Shown: positions 32,987 through 42,576 of the stretch, in pieces
Layout: every line of letters starts with the position of its first letter
How positions within the stretch are numbered: position 1 is the stretch's first letter
NCBI RefSeq assembly: GCF_003971235.1
Contig: NZ_CP034661.1
Location: forward strand, 3,844,001 to 3,908,000
DNA length: 64,000 bases
Source of the DNA: Chryseobacterium aureum
Lineage (GTDB): Bacteria; Bacteroidota; Bacteroidia; Flavobacteriales; Weeksellaceae
Reading direction: 5' to 3'
Program-made: the position numbers and the translations under genes
The notes under the pieces: generated by a model
Databases searched by the model: none
What the model saw: only the letters and a program-made list of their open reading frames with translations
Told to the model about the DNA's origin: nothing

Positions 32987-35248
32987 TCAGGTTCTTGATT
33001 TTACAGCATCGTTGGCTGATTTCATTTCCCTTGCTTTTTTCAGTTTCTGATTTCCAAAATTGTAAGTCACGCCGATGCTCATAAGTCTTGGATAATTGAA
33101 GTTGGTGATATTATTATACTTTCCGTTAGGCTGTACTCCCCTGATGCTGTAAAAGCTCTGGTTAAACGCGTCACTTACTTCTGCTACAATTGTCCAGTCG
33201 CCGATGATTTTTTTCAGGTTAAAATCAAAGCTTTGTCTGGCAGCGATCATACCTCCTTCCATGGCAGTCTGGCTTGCGAAGAAGTAGTTCACTCCCAGGA
33301 ACCAGTCTTTTTTAGAAGAAAGTCTGATAACGTTATTGATAGTGGCAGACATATTATAGTTTTTAACATTGATGATATAAGGTTCTACCACTTCAGTCTC
33401 TCCCGGAGCCGGCATAGAAGTAGGGTCTTCCCACACGCCACCGGTATAGGTAACATATCCTAAATTCACGGAGTAGTTGGTGGTCCAGATATCTTTAAAC
33501 CATGATTTGTTCATTCCAAGTGTTAAGGCTAACTCCCTGTTTTTTCCGTAATTGGTTCTGATATATCTTAAAAATCGGGTAGTCTCTGTGATGGCATTAC
33601 CGCTGTCATCGTAAATAATGTTTCCGTTGGCATCTCTTTTAGGGCCCGTTACGGTTCCCTGTAACGGAATCAGGTCAGAAGCGGCTGCATCTTCCACCAT
33701 ATTGAAGCTAAGGTTGGCATAAAATGCATTCTTATACATATAGTTCAATTCCTGATTATAGAATTTAGCGGCCAGTATAAAAGGATTGTTCTGCGTATAG
33801 TTGGTTGGGGTAAAATACGTTCTGGAGGGGTTCAGTTCCCAGAATCTCGGTCTTCTGATTCTGCTGGAAAATGTGTAACTCAGATTATGATCAGAATTGA
33901 TGGCATAATTTAAATTCAGATATGGCAGAAGGTTGTTGTAATTTCTTTCAAATCCTGTTTTTCCGAGGATATCTCCTGTACTTCTTGTCATTTCGTAGCG
34001 GGCACCAATTTTTCCGGATACTTTCTCTGTCAGTTTTCTTTCGTAGTTCAGATAAACCCCTAAAATGTTTTCTTTATAAATGAAATGATTGGTCTGGTTG
34101 GGGTCTATTACAAATTCACCGTTTTTCAGTTTATCCTGCTGGGTATCATTATCCGTATTCGTGTGGTTATAGCTTACTCCCATGAGCCAGGTTGCTCCTT
34201 TAGCGGTCTTTTTCAGATAATCTACATTAGCTGCATAATTGTTGATGATTTGTGGAACAGACTGATGTAAAGCAGAATAGTTGTTATCAGGATCATTATT
34301 CAGCGGAAAACTTTCATTGAAGCTTACTTTATCCCTGTTGAACCATAAATAAGACACGTTTGAGGTTAATTTACTTCCCAGAGAATCCGTTTTCATTTCA
34401 TAATTCAGGTTGAAAGAATGATTTCTGGTTTGTGCATCCTCATTATTGACGGTTCTGTTGTTGATAACCCCATCTTGTAAATTGGTAATATCAAGAACAG
34501 AATTGAAGCTTTTATTGTATCGCATATTATAAGAAAATCCAATACTGTGTTTTTTATTGATCTCGTAATCTACATTGAAACCGCCGCCCAGCGTTTTATT
34601 AGGATCGTCATTAAATCCAAAAGATTCATTTTTGAATGTAGAATCTCCGTTAGAAAGCGTATATCTCTGTCTGTCTGTCCAGCTTCCTGTTCTGAAATTC
34701 GAATTCCCGGACCATTTGCCCTGTCTGAAATTGAATGAAGCGCCAGCATTGGGATTGTTGTAATAAGCCTGCTCATTCTGCATCTTCAGGGTTCCGTTGT
34801 AACCATTGTTTTTGTTTTTTTTCATGACAATATTGATCACTCCTTCTTTGGATTCTACCTGAAACTCACTTCCCGGAACGGTAATGACCTCAATTTTCTG
34901 TATATCCTCAGACGGCGTAGACTTCAGCATTTCGATCAATGCTTCAGAGTCCATATTCGTTTTTTTATTGTTGATGTAAATGATGGCATCATTCTTTCCC
35001 AAAATCTTCAGCGTTTTTCCATCAATGCTGGAAATCATTGGTGTTTGCTTCAAAAGATTAAAGGTGTTGGTACCCTTAGCAATAGGCGAAGAGGCTACAT
35101 CATACACTAAACGGTCACCTTGTTTCTTGAAAACCTGCTTCTTGATATTCACGGCATCAATAGCATTTACTTTCGTACTGTCTTTTTTCTGCTGAGCCGT
35201 TATAAGTCCGCCGAAAAATAGGGCTGCAATAAGAATTTGAGTTTTCAT
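32987..35248 (-). CDS. TonB-dependent-receptor-like outer-membrane beta-barrel protein (paralogue)
   Basis: The 753-residue protein shares the plug and barrel layout of the downstream gene (NTFNLLKQTPMISS, IIYINNKKTNMDSEAL, KIEVITVPGSEFQVESKEG). Both end in YNFGNQK(L/V)KKARE/VRD-type tails. The signal peptide is MKTQILIAALFFGGLITAQ. Tandem paralogues diverge mainly in the barrel, which suggests different ligands. A good promoter lies about 50 nt upstream, and the 43-nt gap to the downstream paralogue suggests one transcript. Confidence 0.87.
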   Translation of the reverse strand: MKTQILIAALFFGGLITAQQKKDSTKVNAIDAVNIKKQVFKKQGDRLVYDVASSPIAKGTNTFNLLKQTPMISSIDGKTLKILGKNDAIIYINNKKTNMDSEALIEMLKSTPSEDIQKIEVITVPGSEFQVESKEGVINIVMKKNKNNGYNGTLKMQNEQAYYNNPNAGASFNFRQGKWSGNSNFRTGSWTDRQRYTLSNGDSTFKNESFGFNDDPNKTLGGGFNVDYEINKKHSIGFSYNMRYNKSFNSVLDITNLQDGVINNRTVNNEDAQTRNHSFNLNYEMKTDSLGSKLTSNVSYLWFNRDKVSFNESFPLNNDPDNNYSALHQSVPQIINNYAANVDYLKKTAKGATWLMGVSYNHTNTDNDTQQDKLKNGEFVIDPNQTNHFIYKENILGVYLNYERKLTEKVSGKIGARYEMTRSTGDILGKTGFERNYNNLLPYLNLNYAINSDHNLSYTFSSRIRRPRFWELNPSRTYFTPTNYTQNNPFILAAKFYNQELNYMYKNAFYANLSFNMVEDAAASDLIPLQGTVTGPKRDANGNIIYDDSGNAITETTRFLRYIRTNYGKNRELALTLGMNKSWFKDIWTTNYSVNLGYVTYTGGVWEDPTSMPAPGETEVVEPYIINVKNYNMSATINNVIRLSSKKDWFLGVNYFFASQTAMEGGMIAARQSFDFNLKKIIGDWTIVAEVSDAFNQSFYSIRGVQPNGKYNNITNFNYPRLMSIGVTYNFGNQKLKKAREMKSANDAVKSRT

Positions 35249-35296
35249 GATATTATTTTTTAATTAATAGCTTGTATGGTTTGTTATTTTATATTG

Positions 35297-35328
35297 CAAA
35301 GATATATAATAAATTTAGTATCATGCAA
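35297..35328 (-). promoter_or_regulatory. Promoter TTG-N21-TATCTTTG for the outer-membrane pair
   Basis: On the minus strand TTG (35328-35326) and TATCTTTG (35304-35297) match the Bacteroidota consensus with a 21-nt spacer, about 49 nt before the start codon at 35248. Confidence 0.7.
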
Positions 35329-35743
35329 TACAAAGTACTGAAAAATATTTTTAACAAATTATAAAAGATTGATTATCAGTCACTAAAAATTCATTTTAAA
35401 ATTTGGGTTGCTTTACCTTTCTGAATAATAAGACAACAATATGCGTAAAATTGTTACATCGGGTCACAAAATATTTCAAATGTAGACGTTTGAAAATTTG
35501 AAAATACAGGGAATAATGTCAAAAAATGAAAGCGTGGAACGCAAAAATAGGATAGACTTCTAACCAATGAGAAGTTCTTGATAAGAATAAATAAGGCGGG
35601 GTGGTCTTTAATCCCAATTTCATTAACAGGTAAAATGAAAGCCAGGAGCTGAGCAATGAAATCACTACAACTAGATCACATCAAATTGTAACATCATTGC
35701 TGAAAAATAATGAAATAATTGAATAAAAGGAAAGCTGATCATA
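35329..35743. other. 415-nt gap without recognisable gene
   Basis: Neither strand has a credible reading frame. The longest ATG-initiated frames are a few tens of codons with no family pattern (for example ATG near 35440 followed by a stop after 14 codons). No strong hairpin or heptamer repeat is visible. It may be a decayed gene, or leader sequence for the divergent units. Confidence 0.5.
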
Positions 35744-36082
35744 TTACTCTCTATCGAAGCGGGCCAGCTTTTTATCTACCCAAACTGTTGCAAATGGGAA
35801 GAACGCAGACAACAGGGCAAAGACAAAATCTTCATCATCCCAGTTGTAAATTTTTCTTGCAGGAAGACAGAGAAGGAGATAAAGCGTAAAAAATAATCCA
35901 TGTAAGCTGCCGATAACGCTGATGAAAATAATAGAATATATGTTTTCATCATATCGGATCCAGATCATCGCAACACAATACAGCAAAAGACATGAAACAG
36001 CTTCTGCAAGACAAATCTGCTTAAACCATTTGATGATTTTTTCCTGAGAATATTTTGAGAATATTTTTTCGATGAAGTCCAT
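35744..36082 (-). CDS. DUF3817-type membrane protein
   Basis: The 112-residue protein has three hydrophobic segments (about residues 22-43, 50-72 and 84-100). DUF3817 marks are WFKQICLAEAVSCLLLY near the start, then SVIGSLHGLFFTLYLLL and the C-terminal FFPFATVWVDKKLAR. Its function is unknown. The upstream gene ends 6 nt before its start, so they are probably co-transcribed. Confidence 0.8.
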   Translation of the reverse strand: MDFIEKIFSKYSQEKIIKWFKQICLAEAVSCLLLYCVAMIWIRYDENIYSIIFISVIGSLHGLFFTLYLLLCLPARKIYNWDDEDFVFALLSAFFPFATVWVDKKLARFDRE

Positions 36083-36088
36083 GAATAA

Positions 36089-36892
36089 TTATTTATAGTA
36101 GATAGAAAAAGACACTTCGCCTTTTACAGGATATCCACCGTATTTTACTGGCTCAAATTTAGTGTATTTTATAAACTTTTTAATCTCTTTTTCGAAATAA
36201 GGAATATATTTCAAATTGTGATCATGAAAAATACGATGACTGAATTGGCTCTTCAATACCATTCCTTTTGTATCTAAAATAAGCGTTACCAAAGTACTTG
36301 AACGGTATTTCTGAACAGAAGAATTATAATTTTCATAGCCTTCCGGATAAATAAAATGAGAGAAGAAATCTTTATTTAACTGATCATTATCATCTGTATA
36401 GCTGAGGGAGCCTTTTTTATAAGTCCATTCAGAATGCTCATCATAATCAAAAATTTTACCCGGGTGTTTTTGTACGTACAGCGCAACAGATTTTTTAACG
36501 AGCTCATCAATAAAATCTTTACCCAGCTTTTTTTCAGTCAGTTCAGTCATTAATGAATAATAACATTCACCGGAATATCCGCCTATATCACTACCCATCC
36601 ATTCTCCGCCCCAAATGATCTTATGTTTTTGTAAAATCATTTTGAGTTCTTCGGCCGGCAAAAACTTATCACCAGAGGGGGCTGCAATATTTATATAATA
36701 TTTGTGTTGGATTTCGGAATCTCTGACAGCTCTTATTGAATCTTCACTGCAGCGCTTTTTATTATAGCTTCTTCTTTCAGCAAGAGCAATTTTCCTAAAT
36801 TCCGTAAGAGAATCGGTTGTTGAAACTTCCGATTCCTGAGCATATATAAAGCTTTGCAGAAAAACAAAGAAAAAGAATACGTACGGTTTCAT
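36089..36892 (-). CDS. Secreted hypothetical protein with TonB-C-like end
   Basis: The 267-residue protein has a signal peptide (MKPYVFFFFVFLQSFIYAQ). The last ~70 residues (STLVTLILDTKGMVLKSQF, then KFEPVKYGGYPVKGEVSFSI) look like the C-terminal domain of TonB-family proteins. No membrane anchor beyond the signal is visible, and the middle region is not recognised. It lies between nadD and DUF3817 with gaps of 3 and 6 nt, so it shares their transcript. Role not assignable. Confidence 0.65.
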   Translation of the reverse strand: MKPYVFFFFVFLQSFIYAQESEVSTTDSLTEFRKIALAERRSYNKKRCSEDSIRAVRDSEIQHKYYINIAAPSGDKFLPAEELKMILQKHKIIWGGEWMGSDIGGYSGECYYSLMTELTEKKLGKDFIDELVKKSVALYVQKHPGKIFDYDEHSEWTYKKGSLSYTDDNDQLNKDFFSHFIYPEGYENYNSSVQKYRSSTLVTLILDTKGMVLKSQFSHRIFHDHNLKYIPYFEKEIKKFIKYTKFEPVKYGGYPVKGEVSFSIYYK

Positions 36893-36895
36893 AGT

Positions 36896-37480
36896 TTATT
36901 GATAAAAACTACTTCCATCCAGATATTCAAAAACCTCAGGAGGCAGCATAGGTCTTACATTTTTACCCTCTTTAATCATATTACGTATTTCAGTGGCAGA
37001 AAGTTCTATCACCGGAGCTTTGATCAGGGAAATATTTTCATGCTGTAGATATTCGGAATCTTTCTTTTCTCCCTCAAATACTCTTGGATAGACAATAATG
37101 TGATGGTTTTTGATCAAAATATCAGAATTTTTCCATTTGTGAAGGCTTTTCAGATTATCTTCTCCCATAATCAGGCTGAAAGAATAATCAGGATATTTTT
37201 CATGAAGATAAGTAAGGGTATCAATGGTGTAGCTTGGTATCGGAAGAGAAAATTCTACATTGGAAGCTCTCATATTCGGATAATTTTTCACCGCAAGCTG
37301 TACCATGTCCAGCCGGTTATGATCTTTCAGTAAAGATTTTTTGTCTTTAAAAGGATTCTGCGGGCTCACCACAAACCAAAGCTCTTCCATATCAGAATGC
37401 TCAAGAATATAATTAGCCAGAATAAGATGCCCGATATGAATAGGATTAAATGATCCGAAAAATAAACCGATTTTTTTCAT
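36896..37480 (-). CDS. nadD: Nicotinate-nucleotide adenylyltransferase
   Basis: The 194-residue protein makes nicotinate adenine dinucleotide in NAD synthesis. Nucleotidyltransferase motifs: GLFFGSFNPIHIGHLILA (GxFxPxHxGH) at the start, SLIMGEDNLKSLHKW in the middle, and ELSATEIRNMIKEGKNVR (ISSTxIR-type) near the end. Length is normal. The gene follows recJ across a 100-nt spacer with inverted repetitive arms. Confidence 0.93.
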   Translation of the reverse strand: MKKIGLFFGSFNPIHIGHLILANYILEHSDMEELWFVVSPQNPFKDKKSLLKDHNRLDMVQLAVKNYPNMRASNVEFSLPIPSYTIDTLTYLHEKYPDYSFSLIMGEDNLKSLHKWKNSDILIKNHHIIVYPRVFEGEKKDSEYLQHENISLIKAPVIELSATEIRNMIKEGKNVRPMLPPEVFEYLDGSSFYQ

Positions 37481-37496
37481 TTTTTGTTTGGTAATA

Positions 37497-37588
37497 GAAA
37501 GTAGGTACCGGGTAGCAGTAGATTGATTGGGATATCCATATTCTGTTCAGGCAGTTATTATCTGAATCCTGCAACCTTGCTTACTCTC
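37497..37588. repeat. Inverted repetitive arms between nadD and recJ (no gene inside)
   Basis: 37497-37518 (GAAAGTAGGTACCGGGTAGCAG) and the reverse complement of 37569-37588 (GAGAGTAAGCAAGGTTGCAG) align at about 15 of 20 positions with a 2-nt gap. The GGTAGCA/GGTTGCA units are the same 7-mers seen around the four-helix-bundle gene at 53064. The right arm overlaps the last codons of recJ. About 50 nt of spacer holds no gene. Confidence 0.55.
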
Positions 37589-39293
37589 TGAATTTTACAT
37601 CCTTAATGTTAAGATAATGCGTTACATTACCCTTCCAGTGGTTTTCCTCAAGGGTAAAGGCAAGATCAAAATTTTTATTTTTAAAATCTTCAACAAATTG
37701 TCCAAGCTTGAATCCCACACATTCGATATTTCTCCCCGTAGACTCCTGTTTAATATAAAACTTAAGATGATTATTATCTTTCCCCATTGTTTTTACATAT
37801 CCCGACAATTTCTGATCCGTCAGCGTAAAAATAGGTTTCATATTATGAGGTCCGAAAGGAGCCAGTTTTCTATGGAAATTGATAAACTCTCTGTTGATTT
37901 CATCAATCTTAATTTCTGTATCAATCGTAATGGAAGGTTCCTTCTGATGGTCTTTAATTTTTTCAGAAACAATTCGCTCAAACTTTTCCTTGAAAGCGGC
38001 AAACTTTTCTTTCTCCATAGAAAGTCCTGCAGCAGCGTGATGTCCCCCGAATTTAAGGAAATATTCGGAACACAGATCAAGGGCTTCATGAACATCAAAA
38101 TCAGAAACAGATCTTGCAGAAGCTACCATTTCTCCATTATTACCATCGGTAAATACCAGGGTTGGTTTATAATAGGTTTCAATAAGTCTTGAAGCAACAA
38201 TACCAATTACTCCTTTGTTCCACTCGGGATGATAAACAATGGTGGTATGCTTGGTTTCCTGCTGGGATTCTATGATTTGATTTAATGCAGAAAGCGTGGA
38301 ATTCATATCCAGCTCACGTCTTTCATCATTGAGATTCATGATGTCATTTACAATCTGATTGGCATGTTTCAGATTGTCAGAAACCATAAGTTCTACAGCT
38401 GCTTTACCATGAGATATTCTTCCGGCAGCATTAATTTTAGGCGCTATTTCAAAAACAATATTGGAAATTTCAAAATGAGAAAGCTTATCTTCAGGAATCA
38501 AAAGTCTTAATCCTAGATTTCTCGTTTTTCTGAGTGTTTTTAGTCCCATTTTAGCCAAAACCCTGTTTTCTCCGGTCATAGACACAATATCCGCAGCAAT
38601 GGAAATCGCCAGAAGGTCGGTCAGTTCAAATAATTCAGCTTCCGGTAATTTATAGATCGTATTAAGCCCCTGGCAGAGCTTGAAACCAACACCACATCCT
38701 GAAAGTTCTTTGAACGGATAACGGCAGTCAGTTCTCTTGGGATCAAGGACTGCGGCAGCATTAGGAATTTCGTCCCCCGGAAGGTGATGGTCGCAGATAA
38801 TAAAATCTATACCCAGGTTGCTGGCATAGCTGATCATATCAAGCGCCTTAATTCCGCAATCCAGAGCAATGATTAATGAAAAACCATTTTCTTTGGCAAA
38901 ATCAATCCCTTCCGTAGAAATTCCATATCCTTCCGAATTTCTGTCCGGAATATAATAATCCAGGTATTTTTTCTCAACAATTTTGCTGAGATAAAGATAC
39001 ATCAGAGCAACTGCTGTGGTTCCGTCTACATCATAATCACCATATACCAATATTTTTTCACCGTTTTCAATTGCAGTGGCAATACGCTCTACAGCTTTTT
39101 GCATGTCTGCCATTAAAAAAGGATTGTGTATATCGTTAAGGTTCGGTTTGAAAAATTCTCTGGCCTTTTGATAGTTGTCAATTCCTCTCAGAACGAGGAT
39201 TTTAGATTCAAAAGTACCAAAACCAAGTGACGAACTTAGTCTGTCCACAACTTCCTCATCGGGTTCAGGCTTATAAATCCATTTTTGACTCAT
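37581..39293 (-). CDS. recJ: Single-stranded-DNA-specific exonuclease RecJ
   Basis: The 570-residue DHH/DHHA1 phosphoesterase has motif I YGDYDVDGTTAVALMYL, LDCGIKA, motif III CDHHLPG and the DHHA1 GGHHAAAGLSM signature. A C-terminal OB-fold is expected at about 440-570. RecJ degrades 5' single strands in recombination and mismatch repair. ATG 39293 (MSQKWIYKPEP) is preferred to a start 20 codons upstream because the extension is not typical. The C-terminal codons touch the right arm of an inverted repeat. Confidence 0.94.
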   Translation of the reverse strand: MSQKWIYKPEPDEEVVDRLSSSLGFGTFESKILVLRGIDNYQKAREFFKPNLNDIHNPFLMADMQKAVERIATAIENGEKILVYGDYDVDGTTAVALMYLYLSKIVEKKYLDYYIPDRNSEGYGISTEGIDFAKENGFSLIIALDCGIKALDMISYASNLGIDFIICDHHLPGDEIPNAAAVLDPKRTDCRYPFKELSGCGVGFKLCQGLNTIYKLPEAELFELTDLLAISIAADIVSMTGENRVLAKMGLKTLRKTRNLGLRLLIPEDKLSHFEISNIVFEIAPKINAAGRISHGKAAVELMVSDNLKHANQIVNDIMNLNDERRELDMNSTLSALNQIIESQQETKHTTIVYHPEWNKGVIGIVASRLIETYYKPTLVFTDGNNGEMVASARSVSDFDVHEALDLCSEYFLKFGGHHAAAGLSMEKEKFAAFKEKFERIVSEKIKDHQKEPSITIDTEIKIDEINREFINFHRKLAPFGPHNMKPIFTLTDQKLSGYVKTMGKDNNHLKFYIKQESTGRNIECVGFKLGQFVEDFKNKNFDLAFTLEENHWKGNVTHYLNIKDVKFRE

Positions 39294-39402
39294 TTCACAA
39301 AAATAAGGAAAAAAAATAGCATTCTGAAAAGAACTCGAACGAAGTTTTGACATAATAAATTATTAAAAATAGCTATCTTCGTGCTCCAAATTTTAAAAGA
39401 CC

Positions 39403-40215
39403 GTGAAAAAAATTATCCTGAGCCTTGCATTATGCGGGGCAATGCACTCGATCAACGCACAAAAAATCAACCTTGGTAAAGCCGCCGGAATGGTTTCAAA
39501 CGGTGCAAAAGCCTTAACATTTACCAACGAAGATGCCATCAGATTATCTAAAGAATCAGTAGATTGGATGGATAAAAATAACCCTGTTGCAGGTCCCAAA
39601 GATCCTTATACCGTAAGACTGAACAAACTGTTCGGAAAGCACAAGGCTCAGGACGGGCTCAATTTAAATTATAAAGTTTATAAAGTAAAAGATATCAATG
39701 CATTTGCCTGTGCAGACGGAAGTGTACGGGTATTCTCTTCTCTGATGGATATCATGACAGACAATGAATTGCTTGCAGTTATTGGGCATGAAATTGGACA
39801 CGTGAAAAATCAGGATACAAAAGACGCCATGAAATCTGCTTATCTGAAGGCAGCGGCACTAGATGCTGCGTCATCAGCGTCAAATGCTGTAGCTGCCCTT
39901 AATGAAAGCCAGGTTGGGAAAATGGCTAATGCGTTTTTAGATGCTTCACACAGCAAAAAACAGGAATCTGAGGCTGATACCTATTCCTACAATTTCATGA
40001 AAACGAATAAATATGATGTGGTAGGGGCGTACACAGCATTCAAAAAGTTAGGTTTGCTTTCAGAAGGAAGTACACAGACGAATTTTGAGAAAATGTTCAA
40101 TTCTCACCCGGACAGTAATAAAAGAGCAGAAGCTATTAAAAAGAAGGCAGAGAAAGACGGCTTGTGGAAAGATCCAGGAACAGTTTCTTTACCTACAGCA
40201 AAACTGACAAAATAA
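39403..40215 (+). CDS. Secreted M48-family zinc metalloprotease
   Basis: The 270-residue protein has a signal peptide starting at GTG 39403 (KKIILSLALCGAMHSINAQ). The M48 catalytic motif AVIGHEIGHVKNQ (HEIGH) is near residue 129, and the third ligand is in SKKQESEADTYSYNFM (ExxxD). The C-terminal FNSHPDSNKRAEAIKKKA is typical of the Oma1/BepA/LoiP group, so it probably acts in periplasmic quality control. No TPR domain is present. GTG is forced because no ATG lies near the signal peptide. Confidence 0.88.
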   Translation: MKKIILSLALCGAMHSINAQKINLGKAAGMVSNGAKALTFTNEDAIRLSKESVDWMDKNNPVAGPKDPYTVRLNKLFGKHKAQDGLNLNYKVYKVKDINAFACADGSVRVFSSLMDIMTDNELLAVIGHEIGHVKNQDTKDAMKSAYLKAAALDAASSASNAVAALNESQVGKMANAFLDASHSKKQESEADTYSYNFMKTNKYDVVGAYTAFKKLGLLSEGSTQTNFEKMFNSHPDSNKRAEAIKKKAEKDGLWKDPGTVSLPTAKLTK

Positions 40216-40238
40216 TTATTTTATTTATTGTTTAAACA

Positions 40239-40275
40239 AAAATTCCTCAAAGCAATGCTTTGAGGAATTTTTATA
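40239..40275. terminator. Bidirectional intrinsic terminator
   Basis: AAAATTCCTCAAAGC (40239-40253) pairs perfectly with GCTTTGAGGAATTTT (40257-40271) around AAT. It serves the protease gene (+) and the convergent ABC-F gene (-). Confidence 0.92.
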
Positions 40276-40296
40276 TAGATTTTACTGTTGTTCTGA

Positions 40297-41991
<1,695 letters not shown>

Positions 41992-42037
41992 TTAAATGTA
42001 TCGTATTTTTTCTATATTTCATTAACGAAATTTTAAA

Positions 42038-42499
42038 ATGATGAAGATTGAGAAAACAGTTAGCATATTAAACAAAAGAGCCCGTTTCGAATATGAAATT
42101 CTGGAAGAATATGAAGCCGGAATGGTTTTGACGGGTACCGAAATAAAATCTTTACGTTCTTCTAAAGCATCCATCACAGAATCCTTCTGTCAGTTTATTG
42201 ATGGGGAATTGTACATCATTAATATGATGATTGACGAGTATAAATTAGGAACTTTTTACAATCATAAAACAAAAAGGGAACGGAAATTGCTCTTGCACAA
42301 AAAAGAATTGCAAAAACTTGAAAAAAAGTTAAAGGATGCTGGGAACACCATTGTACCTTTAAAATTATATATCACTGACCGAGGTAAAGCAAAGGTGCTG
42401 ATAGCGCTGGGTAGAGGGAAAAAGCTTTTTGATAAAAGAGAGGCGATAAAAGATAGAGAAAATAAACGGAACCTGGACAGAATATTAAAGAAAAGTTAA
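42038..42499 (+). CDS. smpB: SsrA-binding protein SmpB
   Basis: The 153-residue protein binds tmRNA and rescues stalled ribosomes. Family signatures: LNKRARFEYEILEEYEAGMVLTGTEIKSLR (residues 10-39), then KLLLHKKEL, LKLYITDRGKAKVLIALGRGKKL and the C-terminal KREAIKDRENKR. Two adjacent ATGs (42038 and 42041) could serve as start. Length is standard. Confidence 0.96.
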   Translation: MMKIEKTVSILNKRARFEYEILEEYEAGMVLTGTEIKSLRSSKASITESFCQFIDGELYIINMMIDEYKLGTFYNHKTKRERKLLLHKKELQKLEKKLKDAGNTIVPLKLYITDRGKAKVLIALGRGKKLFDKREAIKDRENKRNLDRILKKS

Positions 42500-42515
42500 A
42501 AATCATTTGAAAAAC

Positions 42516-42547
42516 TTTGTATATAAAGAAAAATTATATTTATTTTG
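42516..42547 (+). promoter_or_regulatory. Promoter TTTG-N20-TTATTTTG for ompA
   Basis: TTTG (42516-42519) and TTATTTTG (42540-42547) resemble the consensus, with one mismatch in the -7 box, at normal spacing. They lie 30 nt before ATG 42577, as expected for a highly expressed outer-membrane protein. Confidence 0.5.
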
Positions 42548-42576
42548 CATTATCAATTATTTAATCATTTAATTCT

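Noticed and set aside
37617..38192. 191-codon + strand frame opposite recJ
   Set aside because: Lies wholly antisense to conserved RecJ motifs; long shadow frames are common in AT-rich coding DNA.
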